Below, piece after piece: positions 24,501-36,500 of a stretch of DNA of 64,000 nt. The position numbers and the translations under genes are program-made. Within the stretch, counting starts at the first letter, position 1; every line of letters begins with the position of its first letter. Origin of the DNA: Mermis nigrescens (Eukaryota; Nematoda; Enoplea; Mermithida; Mermithidae); contig JAVLUZ010000056.1 in assembly GCA_036768485.1 (NCBI GenBank), positions 6,769,508 to 6,833,507 on the forward strand, given 5' to 3'. The notes below the pieces were generated by a model that saw only the letters and a list, made by a program, of their open reading frames with translations, did not search any database and had not been told where the DNA came from.

Positions 24501-27500
24501 TCATCATATTTGGGCATTTTTGATTTCTGAATGAAGGTTCAGAAAATGCGAATTATACAGCCAATAATTTCAAACGCTCTTGATTATGATGCTTATCTAT
24601 CCTTTTTACTTTACGCTTCGCGGAAAAAACCCAGTTTTTTCATTTTTTCTCCAAACAACGTTTCAAAATTTTGCGACTTTTCGTTTCAATATATATGTAT
24701 ATGTAGTTCATTATTATAGTCAAAAGTTGGGCCGGAGGGCGCGCGCGGAAAGAATTCGCACGAAATTGTTTTTCTCAGACCACGATCCAGTTTAGACGAC
24801 TTAAACCTGGCTTAAAAGTTCAAAATGGGCTAAAAGCATGGCTTTAAAAAAGACGGTCATGGCGAGCTTGGGTCCGGCTTAACCTTGGCTATGATCTTCT
24901 TTCTTAGTGTTTGAAAATAAACTAGGAGCCTTGTAATTTCGGCTAAAGCCGGACTTGCGATACGCATAAGTCAGAATTAATTCTAGTTTAAGCCTTCGAT
25001 GAAGGGAGAAGTCCAGATGATCATGATTTCTGCCTCGCGCTAGTTTTTTAATCAATTAAAATTTTTTTACATTTTTTTAGTTTTTTGATAGAAATTTATA
25101 TTTTTTTAATAATTTTCTAATCCTTCTTTCTAACCACTCTGCTTTGTCTTGACTACTTTGTAAATAGCTTATTAAGCCAGTCTTATGCTCGCATATTTGA
25201 ACCGCTGTGATGAGCTTTTTCCTTTTTTAAGATTACTGAAATGGACGCTGACGCTTATCCGTCACGTGACACTGAGGATCGTAAGTCGTATTATTACATA
25301 ATAATAATAATAGTAATAATAATAATTATTATTTTTATTATAATTTTAATAATACTAATGATGATAATAGTATGTCATAAATACGAACAAAAGACATGGA
25401 AGAATGTAAAATTATTTACGGGCACGTAGCTGGCCGTCCTACTTTGGGGGACCAACACCAATTTTTGAGGGGACTAAAGCCAAAAATAGCACAAAATAAA
25501 GTTTAAAAAGTCGTATTTTTCAGGTTTTTCTGAATTTTGGGTGGGGGTCCGAACTGCCCCCCCATTCCCCCAAAGATACGTGCCTGATTATTTAGAAAAA
25601 TACATGAATAAGTGCATAATTGATTAATTGAAAGAATGTAGTAAAATGAAAAAAGTCAAACGAGAAGCATGCTGCTACTATAAAGACATTTTTAACGTTT
25701 TTTCATCTAAAGTTGATTATCTTCACAACGCATCAATTTAATTGAAAAATTAGCAAAATATTAAAAGCTCGAAAAATGAATCTACGAATCAGGCGTTTAG
25801 CCTGTTTTTGTGTCGGTTGATTCATTTTCTGCTTATGTTATAGATTGGTTAAATGTCGCCTTATTTGTTCGCTTGTTGTTCGGTTGATTGTCTGTCGTTT
25901 TTTAGATCTATTGTTTGATTTATGTTTTCCCTGATTTTTTTTGTTTGATTGTCGTTTGTTGATGCTGGCTTATTTGTTGCTTGTTGTTTGACTGTTGATT
26001 GTTTGTTATTAATTTTTTATTTTGTTCCTTTCAAAAAAATTGCAGCTCGATTGTTGGCTGTTTGTGTGCTTTTTCATTTTTTTATTTTATGTTTTTCAGA
26101 AATATTTTTTTTAATCTTTCCAATTTTTCAGCTCGTTTATTGACTGTTGGTGTGCTTGCTTAATTATTGTTGGCTGGTCAATTAGACGGATGACTCGTTG
26201 TTGCCTGCTGGTTTATAACTTTATTTATTACTTGTCGTTTGTTTGTTCGTTGTCCGATTGTTTGCATGCGGCTTGTTGGTTAGTTGTGCGATTAATTGCG
26301 TATTGCTTGTTATTTTTCTATATTGTCTATTTTGTTTATGCACGTTTATTGTTTTTTGTTTATTAATCAATTGCTTGTTGTTCGTTGGCTGGCCGTTTGC
26401 CTGGTCAATTGTTGTCGCTTGTCTGCTGGCTGTTTGATTGATTAATAGATTAATTTAGTATTCTTTTGGCTGATTGGAGAAAATGCTTAGGTTTTTACTG
26501 CAGTTTTTATAAATGTGACCATATTTTTGGCTAAAAATGGAACATTTCTGACAAAAAAATCGATCATGACTGAAAAATCCATTTGGTCGATGAATTTTTT
26601 TGGCCATTCCCTCGAGCTAAGAGGTTTTTCGCTTTTTTTTATTTTTCGATTTAATTCTTTGTTTTTAAATTAAATTTTATTTAATTATTTTATTTTTAGC
26701 CTGGGGCGTGGTTTTCGATTTGGACGACAGTTTCAAGGAGAATAGGCCCCCCTTTTCGCCCGCTGACGTCACTCCAAAGCCCAGAAAGCCATTTCGCCTT
26801 TTGAGTTCGGACTCGAATGAGCCGCTGGGCCTTTTTTCCACTCCAACTTTGTTGAGTGGATCTGACTCGTCGACGAAAAGGTGACCCCCTGTTCGAATTT
26901 TGGGCGAAAAATGCATTTTTGGTCGTTTTTGTGCCTTGTTTGCTGTTTTTATCTCAAATTTTGAATGGTCAGCAAACAATTTCTGATGGTTGGGTATGGT
27001 GGGTTAAAAATCGCCAAAAAATTCAAAAATTCTATTCTGAAGGGTTTGTGGGAAGGGGTGATTTTGAATTTTTGTTTCCATATTCCGTGTATTATAGTTA
27101 TTATATTTTAATGTTATATATCATTATTCGTTGAATTATTTTTTATTCCATTTTATTATGTATCTTATTGATTACGTCATATCGTTATGCTTTATTTACA
27201 TTGCGTGTAATGCGCGTATTTACAGTGATATTGATTTTGTATTTACAGTGATATTGATTTTGTCGATTGTTCTGTCCAGACAATGAGGTTTTAGGTCTAT
27301 ATTTTTATATTTTTATATTATTTTTAATTTGTTTCAGGTTTATAATTATAAAAGGGAAATGGGTTGAACCCGGTATCAACAGTAGACTGTTTGGTATCCA
27401 CGGTCAAGGCTGCGAGTATCAACAAGAATTTTAAGTAAAAAAATCAAAAATTAGGATAAAAATATATTGAAGCACAAGAAATGGAAGTAAATAACAAAAC

Positions 27501-30500
27501 AATGCGTACGAATGGACCAATTACATATGTAACCAATACATATTAATCAATACATACCAAATAATCAGCCAAACATGCAACCAACCAAACGACCAAGCAA
27601 TCAGGCAAACCAACCAGCTAACTAAACAAACAACCAACTAAACAGTATCCAGCCAACCAGCCAAGCACATACTTCGACTGATAAAACAAAGATACATATA
27701 TAATGCACGTAGAAATTCACTATTTACTTGAAAATCGTTTTGAATTTTCACAACAAAACTACCCTTTCTGAAACTGGCAACCAGCCAAAATTTTTTGCTC
27801 CCCGCATCAACGGAATGACCGGCCACTGCCCAGGTTTGTTTGCAATCTAGTCTTTTTAAACTTTCTTGAACAAGTAAATTAAGTAATAATTGTTGGCAGC
27901 TTTAATCAGCGGATTATTACGTATAGACTAAATTTCTTTACTTTAGGTAGCTTTGATATCACGAATATTACGGTCGTTGAATTCATAAAGTAATTATGGT
28001 ATAAAATGTTGTAAAATTGAAATTTAATTCCACTTCAATATTTAATTATAGGTTTAAATCATTCAATACAGTTACTCGCGCTTTTTTGATCCGGAGGCTA
28101 TTGCCTATTGATTTCGAAAGGGCTAAGAAAATGGTTACGAATTTTTAACAAGCTTTTGTCTTAAAGTTGAAGTGGCTGTGAAAAGAAGCTGGAAATTGCA
28201 CTTTTTATGCTTCTAAAAATATTTTTTACACAAGTTGACTTTTCCGTACTTTTTATTTCCGTTTGACCCTATGTATCTACTGTCGAGTTTCAAGCTTTTA
28301 TGTGTATACTATACGTCATATATTTAACGGACTAAAATTTAAGGACGCTTCCCCCCAGCTAAAAAATTTTCAACCGCTTTGTCATTTTTGAAAAAAATTT
28401 CGTTTTTCGGCTATTTTTGTTTAAAAACTGGAGGTCGTTTACCCCCCATAAAATAGCAGGGCCGTGGGGGATGGCAAAAAAACACCTTGAGCTTAGGACC
28501 AGACATGAATATGGGGATTTGGGGGTCTAGACACCCCTTAGAGTGGAAAAACTCCTATGTGGAAAATGAGGTAAAATGGAGAACAAATAGATGAAAATTT
28601 TAAGTTTTATTCAAACGTGTTTGAAATTGACCATAAGGAGTGTATTAAGATGGTTTTTACGCTATTTTAGCGCTTACACCAGTTTTTGAGGTCATTTTGG
28701 CCCAAAAAGGCTTAATTTTTCAACCCCCTTCCCCGCAGATCGGTCATGCTGGGCACCTATGTATGGTGGGACACCAAGTTTAGGGATCCCTCTATTCCCT
28801 TTGTTTCATGTATTTATGCCATATATGTATATATTTTTCCGTCTATCAGCAGCCAGTTGTAAAATTCAGAGGAAGTGCGTATTCATGTATGATAAGTGTG
28901 TAAAGTATAGCATACGTACAACAGGGCTGGGGAAGCTTCACCGTATGGCATGCCATAAATACTAAGATCTTCTTCTCCTCCCATCTTTGGGGCGAAAAAT
29001 TTGTGTTTTCAGGCCGTTTTAGGGGTTTTTTATATTCCTGATTAAACGTAACTCACCTTCACCACGGCCAGCTAATGTTCGCGATATTTCGAGCTTTGAG
29101 CGTGTGGTGTAAACTAATTTCGGTAGTTTTCAATCCCATGTTTTGAGTACTTTTACAGCAATGTTCCAGCGAATGCCAACTCTTGTTAACTGTTCGCAGC
29201 CCTCTTTATCAATTTCAGACGTAAAATTCAATCTTCTAAATTTTTATCGAAAAATATAGGCTACGTGTAGTGCCTTGCGCCGAAAATCCGATGGTTTACA
29301 CCAAGGATATCCGATTTATTATTGATTGTACAATTACATACGTACAAACAGGCCCGTATTCAGGGTGGCGAGGGCGCCCCTCTTCGCCCTAATGAAAAAT
29401 AATTTTTGAAACACTCAAGGGTCTCCCAAAAGAAAAATGAAAAATTCTAGAAGTAGGTCTAAAACACGACCAAAACAGGTTTTTAGCGTACTTTTGAGCT
29501 AGTAAACCCGAAATTTCCCGGCGCTTCGCGCCGGATTTATTGTTTATATATAGTTTTTGTGTTCTAGCACCCCGAAAGCCGCTCAAATTTGAGTTAGACA
29601 TGTAGTCTATGGAGAATTTTTTCGGGATTCGCGCCGAATTATTCATTTTTGTATTCCTTTCCCTTTATTCGCCAATGGAATGAGAAATCAGTTGCGTAGA
29701 TTATTTAAACGATAGATTTGTGCAATACGAGTATGAAATGGAGTGAAAATTTTTGAAATTATCCCTTTAAATTTTTCTTTTCCCTTGCATAGAGCTCGTC
29801 GAAATACACTCAAAAATGCCTTTATTTTTGCCCATCTCCCAATGGTTCTCGAGATGTCTGACCTCAACATTTTTGCCCCCCCCCATCAAAATAGAATCCT
29901 GGATACTGGCCTGCATACAATTGTTATTGTTAATATTATTAAGTCGCATTTTGATAATGCGCCGGATTTTTTTGAAAAATTGTATTTTCCCTCTTTCGAT
30001 AGTATACAAACTTTTTCTCTATATTTTGCATTACTTTACACTCTCTTGCGCCTTGTTCAGTCAAAAAAGGCGCCGGAAAACGATGACGCCCGGTGAACTG
30101 GACATTGAATTAGTTAAACCGCCGGAAATTTTTTTCGAAACGTCTTTTTACGATCAAAGGACGCCAGGCTCTATATTGAAGACGGATGGCCGCAAAAAAA
30201 TATTGCCGCGTAAGTAATGTATTGTGCAAAGTGATCAATTTTAAACATAAAAATTTTAAAAATAATCAAAATTTTAGTTTAAGCTCAAATTGAACCATTT
30301 TTAATATGAATTTTAAACTTGAAACTTAAAATTTCGATGATTATACTTTTTTCGTCGATAATGGAATGATTCTTTGGTATTATTTACGTTGTAGTGAAAA
30401 CATGTAAAAATTAAAAATATATAAAACAAACCTATGTAAATCAGCTTAAACCAAATTTCGCGGAAAAAGCAACAGGAATTACTTATTCTATTTAGCTTAA

Positions 30501-33500
30501 AAATAGAACACAGTTGTTTTTTTTTCTAATAAAATAAGTGTCGAAAATGAGTACGTCATAACCACAGCTGGGCGTGGGGGGTTTGGGGGTATGCTACCCC
30601 CCCCCCCCCGAGAAACCAAAATATCCCCCCCCAGAATTCAATTTTAAATTTTTTTTGTTTTTTTCGCAATTTTTTCCTGCCAACGGATAGTGCTCGATGA
30701 GAAACGTTGAAAAATTGTGTTTTTTCGCCATACCACAATTTTTAAGGCCATTTTTTGACCTTCGAAAAATTTTGCACCCCCCCCCCCCCCCCTAGAATTT
30801 AGGTTGCTGCCTACGTATGGTCATAATACGTTTTTAAAAAAATTGCTGAAAGTGTAATGAAAAAGTATAAAATATGAAGGAAATATGCACATATGTAAGA
30901 AGAAAAATAACTATTGGAACTTGTTTACACCTTTGTATTAGTGATTGTTAACGAAATGTCGATTCTTCGGTTGCGTCTAATATGCGTATATTTCGCCGCA
31001 TTTTTATATTGAATACTATGTATACTAACCATAGTAGTAATATTAAGCAATATAATGAATGCTATGTAAGCCCCTCAACATGCATTCTGGCATTTCGCCA
31101 AAAATTTTATTGCATGTTCTGTCTTGAGGGACAGCTTTACCTGATTTCACTTTAATTACGTAAAGTTATGCAACGACCTCTGCCCTAAATAAGATGTGTA
31201 CTTCGATAGTTTGAATTAATTTTCAATATTAATTTACACTTTACACAAAATATAGGAATTTCACCACTTTGTAAATACCATTATGTTTTGTTATGTACAG
31301 ATCAAAAGTCGGTCAGATTCGATTGTGAGGAAACGTGCTCCAAAATCTTGTTCGAATCAACGGGTGCGTATCATTTCTAAATTTTGATTGCGCTCTGTAC
31401 ATACATATGTGCATGTTGTTTTGATCCTTTCCATTTTTTATTCATTTTATGCTCGAGATGTATGTACATAGATTTTGATTTGGTTTACACTGTTTAATGA
31501 CTCACTTTGTAGTCAGGTCTATCTAAACGGAATGAATATTCACTTTACACCAAAATACATAAAGCGTGGGTATTATTTAAGTCATAAATATCTACATAGT
31601 ATGAACTAAATTTAATCAAAGTCTTGCACGCATGCACATAGGGGGTGAGGGGGTATTATTTTCCCCTGGAAAGTCAGCCGGACAGGTACTTTCCGGCGAT
31701 TTTAAGCTGATGGAACGTTTTTTATGCATCATTTTTGAGATAAGAAGCATTAAAAATGTCAGAATTTTTCCCGCGCTTCGCGCCGGATCAGTATTTTTAT
31801 GTACGCTTTACTTGAAAAGCGCGCGAAATTGATCAATTTTGGCATTTTGAGTGTTAAAAGTGATATATGTAATGCAGTCAAAAGGAGTAAAAATGCGATA
31901 TTACCACGAAAAATCCTTTTAAAGGTTATTTTGACCATTTTGATCGTTTAAACAAAAAAATCGGGAACATTAAATTTTCACTGTTTTGGATTTTCAGGAT
32001 TTCACCCACCCCCAGCCGACCCTGACCTTGTGCTCCTATGGAGCCTTGTCATTTTCAATTTACAGTCGAAGTATCGAAAAAGTAAGTTTTAAATGAATTT
32101 TATGGAAATTTTTTAATCGAAAATTTTGATAAAGGTCGGGTTATAATTAAATGTACGTGTTTAAATTATGTTAATGAATAAGGCTCACACTATATTGGCT
32201 GCATCATTTCGGTTTACACTGAGACTTTAAAGCCGCTTTACACTGAGACTTTAAAGCGCGCATATGGGCGATTTTATTTCTTAAAAGCCGAATTTGATAT
32301 TTGCATTGGTCGTGTAATAAAAATATACAGTAGGAGGACAAATGATCTTGTATTTTATGTGCTGAAAGATTAATTTGACTTAAATTCGAGTTGCGGTTTA
32401 CCTAATCAGCTTTTGTGGTCTTATAACCTAACGTAAAGCTAAAAATATCATCCGTGTTCGCTTTGACACAGTACACATCTTTATTTTTTCAATTTTCTGC
32501 TTTAAATGATTGGGATTTTTATTTTAAAAATTAGGTGCGATTTATCTGAAAATTATTATCGATTCCTTCACAATGTTTCGCTTTGTCTGATGCGCGTGAG
32601 ATTTTAAACTTTAATACCATGTAGCTATTAATCTACGGCCTAAATCTTTTGCAGATTCTACTTCAGAATCGACGGTTGCTCAGACGTTTACATTAACTGA
32701 GCAGGTTGGTAGTACAGTCATTAGTATACGTGTAACAAGGATGGGGGACATAGGTGGGCAGCAGCGAAATTCTGGGGGGGGGGGTAAAAAAATTTTTCAA
32801 AGGTCAAAAAATGGTCTTAAAAGTGGTCGTATGGCGAAAAAAACACCATTTTTCGACGTTTCTCATCGAGCACTATCCAATGGCATCAAAAAATTGCTAA
32901 AAAAGCAAAAAAATTCAAATTTTGAATTCTGAGGGTTATTTTGATTTCTGGGGGGGTATTTCAACTTCTGGGGGTTGCATACCCCCGAACCCCACCCCTT
33001 CCACGCCCACGTGTGGGGGGGTCCCTCAACTATACATGCACATACACATAGGGAGTGAGGGGCATGCGTGGGGGGTGGGTTTGTGGGGTATGCTTCATCC
33101 CAGAGGGCCGAATACCCATCCCCCCAGAAACCAAAATACCCCTCCCCAGAATTCAATTTTTGGAAGTTTTTTGTTTTATTCTCAATTTTTTTGATGTCAA
33201 TGGGAAGTGCTCGATGAGAAACTTTGAAAAATGGAGTTTTTCGCCATACCATTATTTTTAAGACCATTTTTTGACCTTGGGCAGCGTGGAGATTTAGGGG
33301 AAAGGGTAGAAGCATTTTTTATAAAGTGTTACTTCGGGGATTAAAAACAATAAATATGCGTAAGAAAGCACCATTGGTACGCGTCACTGACAATGCTCTT
33401 TCTTTTCAGAATAAAAACATGAGTATTTGGAAAAATTAATACGAACAACAGTAAAAAATCTAGTTAATTGAAGGCAATTGAGTTTACGGCGCGAGACGCT

Positions 33501-36500
33501 ATACATTTGAATTTGATCATTTGATTTGAAATGTTTTCTTTTTATTTTACATAATTTAGTGATTTGATATAATTCAGTTATTTAATAATTCGACACTTTT
33601 GACCCAAAAAATCGCTTGAACGCTTAACATAACATTCTCTTTGATTTTTTTAACAACGAAAATTCTGGGAGGTTTAAAAAGGTCCTTATTCGGCCATGTT
33701 CTGCATTTTCAATTTATTCGCTCATTTAAAAGAGCAGTTGTTCCCCCTTTTTCGCAATTTTTTTTATTTTAAAAGAGTTGCATTTTTTGATTTTCGTCCA
33801 TGATAGAGCTGAAAAATGGGCCAACCGTGAATCTATATAGCAAAGAAAATGTTCCGATGGAACAAAAAGGACGAATATACCTACTTGGAATTGCGGGTTA
33901 TTAAAGAGTCAAAGTCACTATGGTTAAATATTGTTAAAATGTGTTACCGGTGTCAAGGTAAATCGGCTGCTTTACACAGGCCAAGATTTCCTTCTAAGCT
34001 CTTTACCAAACTTGAGACGACGCCTTCTATTTTTAGAGGCCGCAGAATATACTTCGATTTTGGTGTTGCTTAGAGGAATCTGATTTTTAGCAGATTCTTA
34101 CGATTTTTTTTTGAGCGCATCGGTGACTTTTTCCTAGTTCCCTCCTTTAATGTCTTTAGTAATCCGCAATTCCAAGTACATTCGTCCTTTTTGTTCTATA
34201 GGAGCATTTTCTTTGCCAGTACCCTGCTTCAAATTAGCATGATTTGAGTAAATCAATCAGGAAACACATTGTAACATGCAACAATAATGACTGCAAGCAA
34301 GAACGCGGAAAACAATATTGTTCTGAACATTAGCATTGTATTTCTAAACACGATCACTTTTTGCCGTATCAAAAGAGATCAAATGTTTTCAGCGTAAACT
34401 TTACGCAACAACTGGGTGTAAAGAATACGTACAGTTAGATTCGTAACCTTGGCGTTACATGGAACATTTTCAAAAATTTGAGCTTTTGCAACGCTTCAAA
34501 ACTAGAATGACTACAAGGTGTAAAGAAAGCATGCAGTCAGATTCGTAATCCTGACCTTACGGAACATATTTTGAAAAAAATTACATTTCGCAATGCTCTG
34601 GACATGAAATAAATTTGTAGTGTAAACTTTACACGTCAACAATAATTGAATAGTATAAAGTTTACATTGGTACACAGAAAAGTAACAGTCAGATTCGTAA
34701 TTCTGACTTTACGTAGAAAATCTTGAAAAAATTAGGCTTTTGCAACGCGCTAGAAGTAAAGTTAATTTTCAGTGTAAACTTCATACAGCAACCGAGTGTT
34801 AAGAAGATTTAAGTCGGATTCGTAATTTAGATATAACACTGATATTACGATCAATATTTATGAAAAAAATCACTCTTAACAATGGTCTGAAGACAAATAA
34901 ATATTAGATGTTAACCACTTTGCACCACTGTTGAGTGTAAACAAATACGTTTAATTGACGTATGACGTGTGGTCCTTGGTACATTTATAGACTTGTGATC
35001 ATGTCCAGACTCATAATCAGAGAGGTTGGCAGAAAAAGCAAGGCAGAATTAAAATTATTTAAAGTCGATAATAAAGTCGATAATCGGAGGCGTTTAACGC
35101 CTCCGATTATCGACTTTACACCTCCGGAAAAGCTCAATATTACTGTAAATAAACACAATTTGCTCTAGCACGTACCTCTTAGAAAGTTCTTCATTTTTAT
35201 TCTATTTGACTTATCCAGACGCGGAGAGAAAGCCGAACAAAAAAAGGACTAAAACGTATGTTTCCCCTATCCATCACATTGTAAACTTTAAAAATCTAAA
35301 CCTACCTCCGTATTGATTGTAAAGAAATTTGGTTTAGGCCAGTTTGTAGCATTTGAATCGTAGTATGTTTGTGTGTGAAAAACTTCTGTTCCACATCTGA
35401 TTTGAGATATTGACCAGTCAAAAAAGGGAAAAAACGTGTTTTTTTCGTTGCATGTTACGCCTTCATTTCGAACTTGACACCCCCAGAAATAACTTAATAT
35501 TGAGTTTTTTAAGCGCGGTTTGCTGCGACGAGTAGCCCTTCAAACTTACTTTATTTTTATTCTATTTATAAACAAGCGGAGAAGTTGGCGGAAAACTCTG
35601 AGACAAAATCTGTTTTTATGCTATCCACTAGGGTGTAAACTTTAAACACCTGGATCTAACCCCGTATTTAGTGTAAAAAAGTTTGCAGGTATGCCACTTG
35701 GGTCCAGGTACATATCTATCAGAAAAACTGTTTTGTGACCTATAACCGGTTTGTTGGCAGACCGAAATAAGTAAAAAAGGCGACCAAAATCTTTCTTTAC
35801 ACTCGCATTTTTTGCACTCCTTACACTCCCTTTTGAGAACTGATGCGAATTTCAAAAAAACAAAAAATACTCTTAAATTGTAAGAGGCATTTACAGAGAG
35901 TTGTGTAAATGCTGCAGAAAAACACCGAAATTCGCTATATGTTATAACGTTACGCTAAAGCTTTACACGCTCATTACAAACTCAATATGTAGTGTACACA
36001 AAAAAAGACCGCTTAAACTTTTTTATTATGTATCTTTCAAAAAACCGCACCTCTCAGATGAGTCCCGTTATAGCTGTAGGCTGGGGGTGCACAGATGTTA
36101 GGGGTACCCAGGTATATAATAGGTACGCGCTAACGCGCTACCTATGAAACTTAAAAGGATGAATGAGTCATCAATTTTTCGATTTTTCGGCTTTCTTTTG
36201 TGTTTAGGCTGTTATATCAACAACTTTTGACCCACTTTAATTTCCGGGGCTGCCCACTTTTTCATTACCCATACATTTATCAATTATCAAATAACCTGAC
36301 TCGAAGTCGGTGTCGTTTTTTGAAATCGTCTTGATGTAAAGTGGAAAAGCTTGCAGTAGGTACTAAACTCGATCGTTTACCTTTCGTTGTACATTGTTTT
36401 TAATTTTTATTACTTTCTCGTATTTTTTCCTTTCTCTTATTTTTTAATTTTTTCTCTTTTAGTATTACCTCGTTTCTTATTAAATTTGAAGTGCTCAATT

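Noticed and set aside
25949..26437. Cysteine and leucine-rich ORFs
   Set aside because: Compositional effect of the degenerate TTG-rich tract.
33849..34073. ORF starting MFRWNKKDEYTY as a host gene
   Set aside because: It starts in one arm of an inverted repeat, has no recognisable family and no convincing splice context.
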